Origin: Mycobacterium florentinum | Lineage (GTDB): Bacteria; Actinomycetota; Actinomycetes; Mycobacteriales; Mycobacteriaceae | DNA: 64,000 nucleotides | Reading direction: 5' to 3' | NCBI RefSeq assembly: GCF_010730355.1 | Contig: NZ_AP022576.1 | Span: 558,001-622,000, forward strand | Shown here: positions 26,327 through 35,910 of the stretch, one piece after another | Position numbering within the stretch: position 1 is the first letter of the stretch | How the letters are laid out: each line of letters starts with the position of its first letter | The notes under the pieces: generated by a model | Told to the model about the DNA's origin: nothing | The model's database searches: none | Seen by the model: only the letters and a program-made list of their open reading frames with translations | Program-made: the position numbers and the translations under genes

Positions 26327-27562
26327 ATGACCGCACACGCTTTGCCAGCCATCAACGACGTGGCGCTTCCGACCATCGCCTACGATGACGCCCGCTGCAT
26401 CGACGATGTCCACGAGGCGATTCGGCAGGCCCGCGAACAGGGCCCATTCGCACTGGGCCCGTTGGGTCCCGAAGTCCTCACTTACGACCTGGTGCGCACG
26501 GTCCTGCGTGATTCCCGCTTCGCCATGCCCCGCGGCCTTGCCTTGGCTGTCCAGGGGATCACCTCCGGACCGGCGTGGGACCGGGCGTGCCGACTGATCG
26601 TCAGCATGGATGGCGCGGAGCACCGTCGCTTGCGCCGACTCGTCTCGCGCGCCTTCACACCCCGCGCGGCCGAGCGGCTGCGACAAGCTTCTAGCGACGT
26701 CATTATCGAGCTGGTCGCAAAGCAGCGCGAAGCGGGGCGCTGCGACATCGTCGCCGACATCGCCCGCTCCTACCCGGTGCCCATCATCTGCGCGCTGCTC
26801 GGGGCACCGCGCTCCGACTGGCAGCTGTTCTCTCGGTGGGCGGATCAGATCGGTCACGTCTTCGGTGGGGAGGTCGCGCAGCACACGACGGCAATCCTGA
26901 CGGCCTGGGACGAGTTCGACGAATACCTGAACGACTTGATCGCCCGGCGCCGCCACGATCTGTCCGATGACGTGATCTCTGACCTGATCCGAGCCGAGGA
27001 CGAAGGCGATCGCCTTACGCACGAGGAACTCATCAGCCTGGCTCTGATCCTGCTCAACGGTGGAACCGACACCACTCGCAATCAGTTGGCCGCCGCCGTG
27101 CAGGCATTCTGCGATCATCCTGATCAATGGGACCTGCTCGCGCGGCACGCCGAGCTGGCGCCGCGCGCGGTCGAGGAAGTGATGCGCCACTCGCCGGTGA
27201 TCTTGAAAACCCTACGCATCGCCGTCGAAGATGTGCCCCTTGGCGGCATCGTAATCCCCTCCGGAACACCGCTTTTCGCCAACACCGCCGCAGCTAATCG
27301 CGACCCCGCCTGGTACGACAGACCAGAGTGTCTGGACATCACCCGCGACGCCGCACCCGCGATGTTGACCTTCGGCGGCGGCAGTCATTTTTGCCTCGGC
27401 GCCCACCTGGCACGTGTCGAGCTCGCCGAAGCGCTCACCGTGATGACTCAGATGCTCAGCCGCCCGCGTCTCGCCGCGGATGCTCCCTGGAAGCCGATCA
27501 GCGGAATCTCCGGCCCCCGCAGACTCATCGTCGACTACACCTCGCGGCCAAGTCCGGGGTAG
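26327..27562 (+). CDS. Cytochrome P450
   Basis: Soluble bacterial-type P450 monooxygenase, 411 residues. The haem Cys356 lies in FGGGSHFCLGAHLAR; the I-helix oxygen-activation motif is NGGTDTT; the ExxR pair is in VEEVMRHSP. It needs ferredoxin and a reductase, and a ferredoxin-reductase-like gene lies 0.9 kb downstream (28430). It is not the CYP140 found near this point in M. tuberculosis, as far as sequence recall allows. A GAGGAG ribosome site precedes ATG 26327. Substrate unknown. Confidence 0.92.
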   Translation: MTAHALPAINDVALPTIAYDDARCIDDVHEAIRQAREQGPFALGPLGPEVLTYDLVRTVLRDSRFAMPRGLALAVQGITSGPAWDRACRLIVSMDGAEHRRLRRLVSRAFTPRAAERLRQASSDVIIELVAKQREAGRCDIVADIARSYPVPIICALLGAPRSDWQLFSRWADQIGHVFGGEVAQHTTAILTAWDEFDEYLNDLIARRRHDLSDDVISDLIRAEDEGDRLTHEELISLALILLNGGTDTTRNQLAAAVQAFCDHPDQWDLLARHAELAPRAVEEVMRHSPVILKTLRIAVEDVPLGGIVIPSGTPLFANTAAANRDPAWYDRPECLDITRDAAPAMLTFGGGSHFCLGAHLARVELAEALTVMTQMLSRPRLAADAPWKPISGISGPRRLIVDYTSRPSPG

Positions 27563-27597
27563 CCCCGTTCTGACGTGGATGCTGCAGAATCGGGGAT

Positions 27598-27987
27598 ATG
27601 AGCGGACTCCGCGATCTCAAACGGCAGGTAGTACATCGCGTTCAACGGCGGGTGGTCAATCCGGTGGGCCGGCAATTGCCGGTGACCATGCTCGAAACGA
27701 CTGGTCGCAAGAGTGGGCAGCCACGCCACACCCCGGTCGGCGGACGCCTGGTGGACGACAAGTTCTGGATGGTCTCCGAACACGGCGAGCACTCGGACTA
27801 CGTCCGCAATATCAAGGCGAACCCCAGTGTGCGACTGCGCCTCGGGGGCGAATGGCGCAGAGGAACCGCTCACCCGCTGCCCGACGACGACGCTGTGCAG
27901 CGGCTGGGCAATCTCCCGCGGCTCAACAGCGCCATGGTGCGCTTGATGGGCAGCGAACTGCTGACCATCCGGGTCGATCTGGACTGA
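27598..27987 (+). CDS. Ddn-type F420-dependent nitroreductase-family protein
   Basis: A 129-residue split-barrel protein of the deazaflavin (F420)-dependent Ddn family. TMLETTGRKSGQPRHTPV is the family's core motif for F420 binding, followed by DDKFWMVSEHGEHSDYVRNI and NPSVRLRLGGEWRRGTA. Such enzymes reduce quinones or other substrates with F420H2. It follows the P450 by 35 bases on the same strand and may be co-transcribed. Confidence 0.88.
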   Translation: MSGLRDLKRQVVHRVQRRVVNPVGRQLPVTMLETTGRKSGQPRHTPVGGRLVDDKFWMVSEHGEHSDYVRNIKANPSVRLRLGGEWRRGTAHPLPDDDAVQRLGNLPRLNSAMVRLMGSELLTIRVDLD

Positions 27988-28027
27988 CCCGGCCACCGAT
28001 GTCGGTGCCGACGATTAGCGTCGACGC

Positions 28028-28360
28028 ATGGCATATGACCTCGATCTCGCCAACCGGATCCGCGAGTTGCTGGCGCGGCAGCGCGGTGTCGACGAGAAGT
28101 CGATGTTCGGCGGGCTCGCGTTTCTCATCGGCGGAAACATGGCGGTCGCGGCCAGCGGCAAGGGTGGACTGATGGTGCGGGTGCCGCCCGAAGACACCGC
28201 CAAGCTGCTGGATCGCCCGCACGTCAGCCCGATGGTGATGGCCGGCCGCGAGACCCGGGGCTGGTTGCGGGTCGACGCCGAGGGCGTGAAAACCAAACGC
28301 CAGCTTGAGAGTTGGGTTTCCCGCGGCGTCGGATACGCAAGCAGCCTGCCACCGAAGTAG
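28028..28360 (+). CDS. TfoX N-terminal-domain protein
   Basis: A 110-residue protein with the TfoX N-terminal fold: LANRIRELLARQ, then KSMFGGLAFLIGGNMAVAASGKGGLMVRV. TfoX proteins regulate competence in gamma-proteobacteria; actinobacterial single-domain forms have no established role. The gene lies between the Ddn-like gene and the reductase, all on the plus strand with short gaps. Confidence 0.82.
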   Translation: MAYDLDLANRIRELLARQRGVDEKSMFGGLAFLIGGNMAVAASGKGGLMVRVPPEDTAKLLDRPHVSPMVMAGRETRGWLRVDAEGVKTKRQLESWVSRGVGYASSLPPK

Positions 28361-28429
28361 CGTTTGCCGGCGCACGTCTCGGGTACGCGCGAGTAGGGTG
28401 GAAAACGCGACACGAACGGAGCAACGATC

Positions 28430-29662
28430 ATGGCCGGTTCGACTACATTCGTCATCGTCGGCGGCGGGCTCGCCGGGGCCAAAGCAGCAGAAGCTCTGCG
28501 CGACAACGGTTTTGACGGGCACATTGTACTGTTTGCCGATGAGGAGCATTTGCCCTACGAGCGACCACCGCTTTCCAAAGAGTATCTCGCGGGAAAGAAG
28601 TCGCTGACCGACTTCACCGTGCACACCTCGGACTGGTACTCCGGCCACGACGTCGACCTGCGGCTCGGGTCACGAGTGTGCAGCCTGGACACCTCAGCAC
28701 ACACTGTTGGACTGCGCGACGGCGCCACCGTGCGCTACGACAAGGTGCTGCTGGCGACCGGCTCGGCGTCGCGGCGCCCACCGATCCCCGGATGTGACGC
28801 CGACGGGGTCCACTACCTGCGCAGCTACGACGACGCCGCGCTGCTGAATTCGGTTCTGGCCGAAGGGTCTTCGCTCGCGGTGGTGGGCGCGGGGTGGATC
28901 GGGCTCGAGGTGAGCGCCGCCGCCCGCCAGCGCGGCGTCGAGGTGACCGTCGTCGAGGCCGCCAAACAACCACTGCTGGCGGCGCTCGGCGAAACGGTCG
29001 GCGAGGTATTCGCCAAGCTGCATCGCGACCACGGCGTCGACTTGCGGCTGCAAGCACAGGTCGAGGAGATCACCGCGACGGACGGAACCGCGACCGGCCT
29101 GCGGCTGCGCGACGGCTCGACGGTCGCGGCCGATGCCGTGTTGGTGGCCGTCGGTGCCAAGGCGAACGTCGAACTCGCCGAGCAGGCCGGGCTGTCCATG
29201 GGAGACGGCGGCGTCCTCGTCGATTCGTCGCTGCGTACCAGCGATCCCGACGTCTTCGCGGTCGGCGACATCGCGGCCGCCGAGCACCCGTTCTACAACA
29301 CCCGCATCCGCACCGAACACTGGGCCAATGCGCTCAAACAACCCGTGGTGGCGGCAGCCGGAATGCTAGGCACGCCAGGTGAATACGCGGAGCTGCCCTA
29401 TTTCTTCACCGACCAGTACGACCTCGGCATGGAGTACGCCGGGCACGCACCCAGCTTCGAGCAAGTGGTCTTGCGCGGCGACGTCGCCGGGCGCGAGTTC
29501 GTCGCGTTCTGGCTCGATGGCGAGAATCGGGTGCTGGCCGGAATGAACGTCAACATCTGGGATGTGCTCGACGACGTCAAAGCCCTGATCCGATCCAGGT
29601 CCGCCGCCGACCCCGGCAAACTGGCCGACCCGCGGTCAGCCCTCGCTGATCTCCTGGGCTGA
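28430..29662 (+). CDS. NAD(P)H:ferredoxin reductase-like flavoprotein (Rv1869c-like)
   Basis: A 410-residue FAD-dependent pyridine nucleotide-disulfide-type reductase. FVIVGGGLAGAKAAEAL binds FAD, LAVVGAGWIGLEVSAAA binds NAD(P)H and PDVFAVGDIAAAEHP closes the FAD site. This class supplies electrons to ferredoxins for P450s or dioxygenases. Position matches Rv1869c. Its end overlaps the convergent Rv1868-like gene by 27 bases. Confidence 0.9.
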   Translation: MAGSTTFVIVGGGLAGAKAAEALRDNGFDGHIVLFADEEHLPYERPPLSKEYLAGKKSLTDFTVHTSDWYSGHDVDLRLGSRVCSLDTSAHTVGLRDGATVRYDKVLLATGSASRRPPIPGCDADGVHYLRSYDDAALLNSVLAEGSSLAVVGAGWIGLEVSAAARQRGVEVTVVEAAKQPLLAALGETVGEVFAKLHRDHGVDLRLQAQVEEITATDGTATGLRLRDGSTVAADAVLVAVGAKANVELAEQAGLSMGDGGVLVDSSLRTSDPDVFAVGDIAAAEHPFYNTRIRTEHWANALKQPVVAAAGMLGTPGEYAELPYFFTDQYDLGMEYAGHAPSFEQVVLRGDVAGREFVAFWLDGENRVLAGMNVNIWDVLDDVKALIRSRSAADPGKLADPRSALADLLG

Positions 29663-31759
29663 CGTGTGCTCGACCGGCACCCAGCCGTGGTCGATGACTT
29701 CCGGCGGGTGCTGGACCTGCAGGCGCTCACGTTCGGCGCGGCGGCGTTTGATCCGCAGCCGGGCATCGGCCGGCATCGTGACCAGCTCGTCGCAGGTCAG
29801 GTAGTGCACGTCGTCGACGACATCGATCAGGTCGGCCTCGACCCGACGGGATCCCAGCTCGCGCAACGTCATTCGAAGCTCATGGGTGAACCGGAGAGTG
29901 GCGTCGTGGGCGAGTTCGCGCGAAACGCGGGCGTTGGTGGCGATTCGTCGGACCAGCGTCGCGGGCGGCTTCGGCTCGGCGGGCTCACCGGCCTTGTCAG
30001 CGGCCACGGTCAACAGCATCGCCGGGTCGTCGCTGAAGACCCGGCTGGCGAGCTCCCCTTCCCCGGGTCCGCGGTGCCCGATCTCGGCGATCGCGGCATC
30101 CAACAGGGCGGCGGTGGCGGGCGACAGCGCACGAATGCTGGCGACGTTGCCTTCCTGGGCCATCGCCCGCAACGTCGGGTCGGCACGTAGCGCCGCCGTC
30201 AGCTCGGCGGTCTCGTCGGCGACGCGGTCGCTTTGCATGATCGCGCTTACTCCGGGCACCCGGGAGCCCGCCGCGGTGTGCTCCAGCGCAGCCGCGGTGA
30301 CACCGGAGTCGATCAACCACAGCGCGGTGAGAATCCAGCCCTGGTGAATTCGGTCCCGCAGCAACCGGACTCGCACTCCGAGGCCCGCGTCGGGCACCAG
30401 GCCCAGTTGCGTGGCGTCCCAATGCTCGGCAGTCGCTGCGGTGCGATACGCCCGCGTATCGGCCTTGAGATGACGCATCAGGGCCAGCGATCGTGTGGTG
30501 GCGACCGCCTTGGCGACCGACCCGAGCGCTCCGGCCGCGAGCCGGGGCTGACCGAACGGCAGCACGTCGCCGACCTGCGGCTGATCGACCAGGGCACGCT
30601 GAACCAGCGCCTTGCCGTCCCAGCCGAGCAGCTGGCCGGCGGCGACCACGTTGGACGACACCCCGACATAGGGCCGGTGGCCGAACACCGCGATGGCCCG
30701 ACTGCCCCACTCGTCATCCACCACACCGCCCAGCGCCAGCGCCTGACCCATCACCCTGCTGGCAGTGCGCAACCCGCTCAGCTGGACATCCAGGGTTATC
30801 GGCGTCAGGGGCCCGGGCAGCGCCTGGGTGAGGCCGTCGGTGGCGAAGACCGGGAACCGTGGGTCGATGCGGTCGTCGAACTCACCCTCGATGCCCTCCG
30901 GCGCGGCGCTGCGTAACTCGTCGGACCTCGCGGGGCGCGGCACGACTTCCACGGGAAGGGCCATCTGCACACCGTGGCTGATCGCACCGTCGGCACCGAG
31001 TCTGCGGCCGACGAGTCCGCGCGCGGTGTCGGCGACCGCGTCGAACGCCGGCCAGCCGAACTCGAACATCCAATCCTCTTGTGCGGAAACGATATCCATG
31101 GCCGGAATCAGTTTGGTCCAGCTGCGAATCCGATGGTTTCGAGACCGGGGGTCGACGGCCCGCAACAGCCGCCACGCGGTCACCACATTGGTGGTGTCCG
31201 GGGTGGCCAGATCCACCACCCCGGTGCGGTCGGTATTCAGTGCCAGAACCAGGAAGCGCACCAGGTCGTCGAGGTGCAGCACCCGCACCGGCTGCGCCGA
31301 GACCTTGGCGCGCAGCAGGGAGGCCACGGTGCGGCACACCATCCAGTCGAGCTGGCGGCCAACCGGTGGCGCGATCCGGATGATCAGGATCGGCCCCAGG
31401 CTGCTGGACACCAGGTCCTCGGCCGGTTCGTACACCTGCGGGGAGCCCGCGGCCTGGGATACGAACAGCAAGCGAGCGCCGGCGCGCCCGGCCGCATGCG
31501 TCACATGCGCCACACCGTTGATGCCCGCGCTGCCGGGTGCCCCGGTTTCGACCGGGGCCAGATGAATCACCGCGTCGGCTTCGTCGGCCAGTTCTTGCAG
31601 GATGGGGTCGCTCAGCGATGCGCGGACGAACTCGACCGCCGGGTCCAGCCGGGCGTCGGGATACTCAGAAATGCCGGTGACCGAATGCCCGGCAGCAATC
31701 AGCTGCCGTGCAACCAGCCGCCCGACGGTGCCGGTGGCGTCGGTAACCAGGATGTGCAC
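29636..31759 (-). CDS. Conserved protein with N-terminal Rossmann fold (Rv1868-like)
   Basis: A 707-residue protein found across mycobacteria. The first 200 residues are an extended-SDR/epimerase-like Rossmann domain (MHILVTDATGTVGRLVARQL, AVIHLAPVET). The remainder, about 500 residues, is largely helical and not recognised. It follows the Rv1867- and Rv1866-like genes in the same order as in M. tuberculosis. Function unknown. Confidence 0.78.
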   Translation of the reverse strand: MHILVTDATGTVGRLVARQLIAAGHSVTGISEYPDARLDPAVEFVRASLSDPILQELADEADAVIHLAPVETGAPGSAGINGVAHVTHAAGRAGARLLFVSQAAGSPQVYEPAEDLVSSSLGPILIIRIAPPVGRQLDWMVCRTVASLLRAKVSAQPVRVLHLDDLVRFLVLALNTDRTGVVDLATPDTTNVVTAWRLLRAVDPRSRNHRIRSWTKLIPAMDIVSAQEDWMFEFGWPAFDAVADTARGLVGRRLGADGAISHGVQMALPVEVVPRPARSDELRSAAPEGIEGEFDDRIDPRFPVFATDGLTQALPGPLTPITLDVQLSGLRTASRVMGQALALGGVVDDEWGSRAIAVFGHRPYVGVSSNVVAAGQLLGWDGKALVQRALVDQPQVGDVLPFGQPRLAAGALGSVAKAVATTRSLALMRHLKADTRAYRTAATAEHWDATQLGLVPDAGLGVRVRLLRDRIHQGWILTALWLIDSGVTAAALEHTAAGSRVPGVSAIMQSDRVADETAELTAALRADPTLRAMAQEGNVASIRALSPATAALLDAAIAEIGHRGPGEGELASRVFSDDPAMLLTVAADKAGEPAEPKPPATLVRRIATNARVSRELAHDATLRFTHELRMTLRELGSRRVEADLIDVVDDVHYLTCDELVTMPADARLRIKRRRAERERLQVQHPPEVIDHGWVPVEHTSAQEISEG

Positions 31760-31817
31760 CTGGGCTCACCTCCCCCAACGTCCCCTCCGACAATATGCGC
31801 GCCACTATCGCTGCGCG

Positions 31818-31837
31818 ACTGTAACGGCGATAACAGT
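31818..31837. promoter_or_regulatory. Short inverted repeat between Rv1867- and Rv1868-like genes
   Basis: ACTGT and ACAGT with a 10-base spacer; overall size fits a TetR operator. Only five paired bases, so weak. Confidence 0.2.
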
Positions 31838-31868
31838 GCTGTTGGCCTGGTCTTTTATTCCGGCCGGG

Positions 31869-33353
31869 CTACCGTAGCGTGGCGGTGCCGTCCGCGGTGA
31901 CGGCAACCTTGGCGCCACCGATGTCTCCACGAACGGTGGCCTGCGCCGAGTCGGGATCGGCGATGACCGCCAGTGCCCGGGACCCGTCAGGCGTGCGCAC
32001 AGCAACGAAAGCCTTTTCAGGTTGCCCGTCGCGGTCGAACGGCGTCGTCCACGCTTCGACGGTACCGACGCCTTCCCATTGCACCAGCCCGTCGCGGACC
32101 GGTTCCCGTTCCACCACGGATTGGGTATTCTCCCAACGGAATTCGGTCGGTGGCTCGCTGCTGTAGACCCCGAAGCTGTGCTTGGTCAGGTAGCCGCCGT
32201 TGGCGGTGATCAGGGCACGTCGTCCGGGATTGGCCACCAGCAGCTCGGCCACGGTGGCAATCGAGTGCATCACGTAGTTGCTCCACGGGCCGCCGGCGAA
32301 CGTCAGCCCACCGGTGACGGTCAGCGGGCGCGCGGGGTCGTCGGTGCTCAATCCCAACTCGGCGGCCGCCACCTGAACGGCGGACGGAAAGCACGAGTAC
32401 AGATCGACGTAGTCGACGTCGTCGATGCCCAGGCCGGCGAGCTCCAGCGCCCGCGCACCGGCGATCCGGATGGCAGCAGACCGGTGCAGTTCGTCGCGAT
32501 CGGCGATCGACGGGGTGTCGTAGGCGTCGGTGCCGGCGTGCGGATAGATCCACTGGTCGGTGGGGACCTGCAGGCGCTGGGCCTGCTCGACCGAGGTCAG
32601 GATCAGCGCGGCGCCCTGATCGACCATGTTGTTGGAGTTCATCAGCTTGGTATAGGGCCAGCTGATCATCCGGTTCTGCGGGCCGGGCTGCGAGATCTCG
32701 GCCGCCGTGGACGGCTTGTGGATCCAGGCATGCGGATTACCGACCGCGACGGCGTTGAACCGCGCCCACAGCTCGCCCACGCGGTCGCGGTGGTCCTCGA
32801 TGGACTCGCCGTTCGCGATGCGAAGCGCCTGCTCGAACAGCGGGTAGACGTAGGCCGGCCGGTCCAGCTTGATCCTGATCTCGGCGTCCCCGGCCATCGG
32901 CACGTCCTCGCCGCTGACCTGCGCCATCGGCACGGATTCGTCCTGAGCCGTCCATTCGAGCCGGCCGCCCTTGGCCTTCAGTCCCCGCCGGGTGCGCCAG
33001 GTTTCGGCGCCGGTGAGCAGCACCACGCCGGCGTGGCCCTGCTGGATGTCCAGGCAGGCCTGGTTGAGCAGCGTCTGCGGCACGTTGCCGCCGACCGGGC
33101 TGTACAGCGTCGTGAATTTCTGGGCGCCGATCCGCTCGCCGACCAGCAACCCGGCGTCGCGGTAGGTCGCCGATAGGACGTTCACCACCCGGATGGCGTC
33201 AACGGCCTCGAGGACCTGGGCGTCGGCGGCTTCGGAGGCCGCGGCGACCATCAGGTCGACGGGTTCGACCGAACGGGTATCCGGGTCGATCTCGTCACGG
33301 TGGTTGACCTGGCCATAGCCGATCAGCACCGGGGTTTTGGGGTCGACGGGCAT
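31869..33353 (-). CDS. Thiolase-like acetyl-CoA acetyltransferase family protein (Rv1867-like)
   Basis: A 494-residue thiolase-superfamily protein resembling SCP-x-type thiolases (PVLIGYGQVNHRDE, then GADLAL-like central strands, DYVDLYSCFPSAVQVAAAEL and TGGLTFAGGPWSNYVMHS). Probably acts on acyl-CoA in lipid metabolism. The C-terminal 100 residues extend beyond the thiolase core. It lies 48 bases after the CoA-transferase gene, consistent with an acyl-CoA operon. Confidence 0.82.
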   Translation of the reverse strand: MPVDPKTPVLIGYGQVNHRDEIDPDTRSVEPVDLMVAAASEAADAQVLEAVDAIRVVNVLSATYRDAGLLVGERIGAQKFTTLYSPVGGNVPQTLLNQACLDIQQGHAGVVLLTGAETWRTRRGLKAKGGRLEWTAQDESVPMAQVSGEDVPMAGDAEIRIKLDRPAYVYPLFEQALRIANGESIEDHRDRVGELWARFNAVAVGNPHAWIHKPSTAAEISQPGPQNRMISWPYTKLMNSNNMVDQGAALILTSVEQAQRLQVPTDQWIYPHAGTDAYDTPSIADRDELHRSAAIRIAGARALELAGLGIDDVDYVDLYSCFPSAVQVAAAELGLSTDDPARPLTVTGGLTFAGGPWSNYVMHSIATVAELLVANPGRRALITANGGYLTKHSFGVYSSEPPTEFRWENTQSVVEREPVRDGLVQWEGVGTVEAWTTPFDRDGQPEKAFVAVRTPDGSRALAVIADPDSAQATVRGDIGGAKVAVTADGTATLR

Positions 33354-33400
33354 GCGACGAATTTATCCTGGCGGCGGCGCGCGCCCCTCCGGCGGTGTGA

Positions 33401-35797
33401 TTACGAGCCGTCGGCGGGCGCGAAGAGCACCTGTTCGGCGATCAGACGGTCGATCTCCTCGGTGCTCATGCCGAGCAGTTTCCGGCAGAGCTCGCGGGTG
33501 TCCTGACCGGGCAGCGGCGCGGGACGTTGTGGGGCCGGCGGGATGTGGCGCAACGGCGCCGGCCCGGTCTCGGCGGGCAGCGGCCGCTCGACGAGCGGAT
33601 GCACCATGTCGCTGAGCAGCTTTCGCTCGATCAGCTGCGGGTCCTCGAGGACGTCCGGCGGGCGATTCATCGGGCCGGCCGCAATGCCGGCCGCCTGCAG
33701 CGCCGCGGCGGCTCGTCTCGGAGTTCGCGTGACCGTCCAGGCGGACACCAGCCGAACCAACTCCGCGCGATGGGCCGTCCGCGACTCCCCCGTCGCGAAG
33801 CGCGGATCGTCCGCAAGCTGAGGCTGCTCGAGAAGTGCTGTGAGACTGTGCCATTCGCTGTCCGAGCGGATCGAGATGGCGCACCACTCGTCATCGCCGG
33901 CGCACGGGTAGACCGCGTGCACGCTGGTGTCGTCGCGGATTTCGGCGACCCCGGCCCCCAACGCGGCCTGGGTGACGTACAGGGTGTCCAGCTGGTTGAC
34001 GACCACCTCGGCCTGCGAGATGTGCATGTGGGCCGGGTCGCCGGTCCGATCGCGCCGGATCAGGGCGGCCAGCGCGGCGATCGCGGTGACCCGTCCCACG
34101 ATGTGGTCGGGGAAGATCGTGGTCGCGTCGTAGAACGCATGGCGGGCGCCGGCGGCGCGGGCTTCTTCGGACGCTTCCTCCGATGTCCAGAGACTGGTCA
34201 CGCCGGTGGTGGCGCGGACCAGTGGGCCGTAACCCATCCGCCTGCTCCACGGCCCGCGGTTGCCGAAGGCGCTGCTGCCCGCGAGCACGATCCGGGGGTT
34301 GATCTCGCGCAGCGTGTCGAACGAAAAACCAAGCGAGGTAAGGGTTCCCGGCTTGAAGTTGGCGAACACCGCGTCGGCCTCGGCGACCAGGCGGCGGAAG
34401 ATCTGTTTACCCTGTTCGCTGCGCAGGTCGAGGCCCAGCGCCAGGTGATTGCGGTGCGTCCAGGCGAACGACTCGCTCATCACCGCGCCGACCCGCGATT
34501 GCCGCAGCCCGTCGGGATAGTTGGCGCTTTCGACCTTGATCACCTCGGCGCCCAGGTCCCCATACAGCCGGCTCAGCTCGCCGCCCGCGACGATCACGCC
34601 GAGATCGAGAATCCTCAGGTCCTTGAACGGGTGCTCGCCGGCCCGGCCCGACGGTGCCGCCGTCACCGGGTCGGCCAGCCAGCGCGGTTCGTCGGCTCCG
34701 GCGGCCGGAGCCGGAGTACGGAAGCCGCAGCGTTCGTCGTCGACGACGAAGTATCCCGTCGGCACGTCGGTGCGCACCCCGGGAACCAGCTCGGCATTGG
34801 TGATCGCGCCCACGGCCTGGAAGTGCTCGGAGGCCAGGATCCGCGACGGCGTCAGCACCGCCGAGATGGGGACGCCGTGCGCCTGCCCCTCGGCAACCAG
34901 CTCCTTCATCGTCTTGTCGGCGAACAACGCGTCGACCAGCACGCTGATCTGCGGCCACGCGGCGAACCGGGCGCCCAGCGTGTCGTAGCCGGGGTCCTGG
35001 AATTCCTCGGGCTCCCCCAGCCAGCGGCGCAGGCCGCGCCACTGCCGTGGCGCCATGACGCACAGGCGCACATAGCCATCCCGGCACGGACAGATCGGGT
35101 AGGGGTCCTGGTTTTTCGGACGGCCCCGCCACCCGCTGGTGCGCTGCCCGGCGGTGGCCTGCCCATGCGCGCCGAATGCCGGGTCCAATGCCATCACGAC
35201 CGCGTCGAACCGGGAGAAGTCGATGTAATCGCCGCTGCCGCAGCGCAATCTGTCGTAGTACGCGACGAGTGCGGCCCAGGCCGCCTGCACGGCGGCGGTG
35301 GCCGACGCGATGCCGTCGGGCGGCAGCACCGGGGTGCCGACGGTCGGTCCGGACCGCGACAGCGCGCCGGACATCGCGAACAGCACCGGGTCGGTGGCGC
35401 GCCACGACGAGCGCGGACCGGTCGCGCCGAAGTCGGTGATCGACAACACGACCAGCTGCGGATGGCGGTCGGCCAGCTCGGCACCCGAAGTCCCGAACGC
35501 GACGGCCGCGGCCACGCCGTCCACGACGATGTCGGCGCCCTCGACAAGCTCGGCGAAACGGCGGCGGTCGTCGTCATCGCGCGGGTCCAGTACCACGCTG
35601 CGCTTGTTGGCGTTGTGCACGGCGAACGGGATGCTGGCGCCGGCCAGCGTCGGGCGATCGGCGCGGGCCGGGCTGCCGCCGGGCGGCTCCACCTTGACGA
35701 CGTCGGCGCCGAGGTCGGCGAGCAGGCGCGTCACCGTGTCCGTGACGCCGGCCGACAAGTCGACGACGCGCACCCCGGCGAGCAGCCTGTCAGCCAT
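33401..35797 (-). CDS. Two-domain family III CoA-transferase (Rv1866-like)
   Basis: A 798-residue protein with two tandem CaiB/BaiF-type CoA-transferase domains. The first begins LLAGVRVVDLSAGVTDTVTR (residues 4-23), with LGADVVKVEPPGGSPAR. The second starts near residue 397 with FKDLRILDLGVIVAGG and GDLGAEVIKVESANYPDGLR. Family enzymes move CoA between carboxylic acids. The fused form may be a self-contained dimer. ATG 35797 is set by homology; first gene of the Rv1866-1868-like set. Confidence 0.88.
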   Translation of the reverse strand: MADRLLAGVRVVDLSAGVTDTVTRLLADLGADVVKVEPPGGSPARADRPTLAGASIPFAVHNANKRSVVLDPRDDDDRRRFAELVEGADIVVDGVAAAVAFGTSGAELADRHPQLVVLSITDFGATGPRSSWRATDPVLFAMSGALSRSGPTVGTPVLPPDGIASATAAVQAAWAALVAYYDRLRCGSGDYIDFSRFDAVVMALDPAFGAHGQATAGQRTSGWRGRPKNQDPYPICPCRDGYVRLCVMAPRQWRGLRRWLGEPEEFQDPGYDTLGARFAAWPQISVLVDALFADKTMKELVAEGQAHGVPISAVLTPSRILASEHFQAVGAITNAELVPGVRTDVPTGYFVVDDERCGFRTPAPAAGADEPRWLADPVTAAPSGRAGEHPFKDLRILDLGVIVAGGELSRLYGDLGAEVIKVESANYPDGLRQSRVGAVMSESFAWTHRNHLALGLDLRSEQGKQIFRRLVAEADAVFANFKPGTLTSLGFSFDTLREINPRIVLAGSSAFGNRGPWSRRMGYGPLVRATTGVTSLWTSEEASEEARAAGARHAFYDATTIFPDHIVGRVTAIAALAALIRRDRTGDPAHMHISQAEVVVNQLDTLYVTQAALGAGVAEIRDDTSVHAVYPCAGDDEWCAISIRSDSEWHSLTALLEQPQLADDPRFATGESRTAHRAELVRLVSAWTVTRTPRRAAAALQAAGIAAGPMNRPPDVLEDPQLIERKLLSDMVHPLVERPLPAETGPAPLRHIPPAPQRPAPLPGQDTRELCRKLLGMSTEEIDRLIAEQVLFAPADGS

Positions 35798-35910
35798 TCG
35801 CCCACCGTACCGGCCCGCGGTGGCCAAATGCATAGCCGCTCAACCTGGTTCGGATGGCGATCGCCGACCGGCTACGCTGCGTAGTTCGTCGTCCGGCACG
35901 CAGGAGGCTT

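Noticed and set aside
33527..35884. Open frame of 785 codons opposite the CoA-transferase
   Set aside because: No family features, Arg/Gly/Val-rich, and the CoA-transferase frame is full length.
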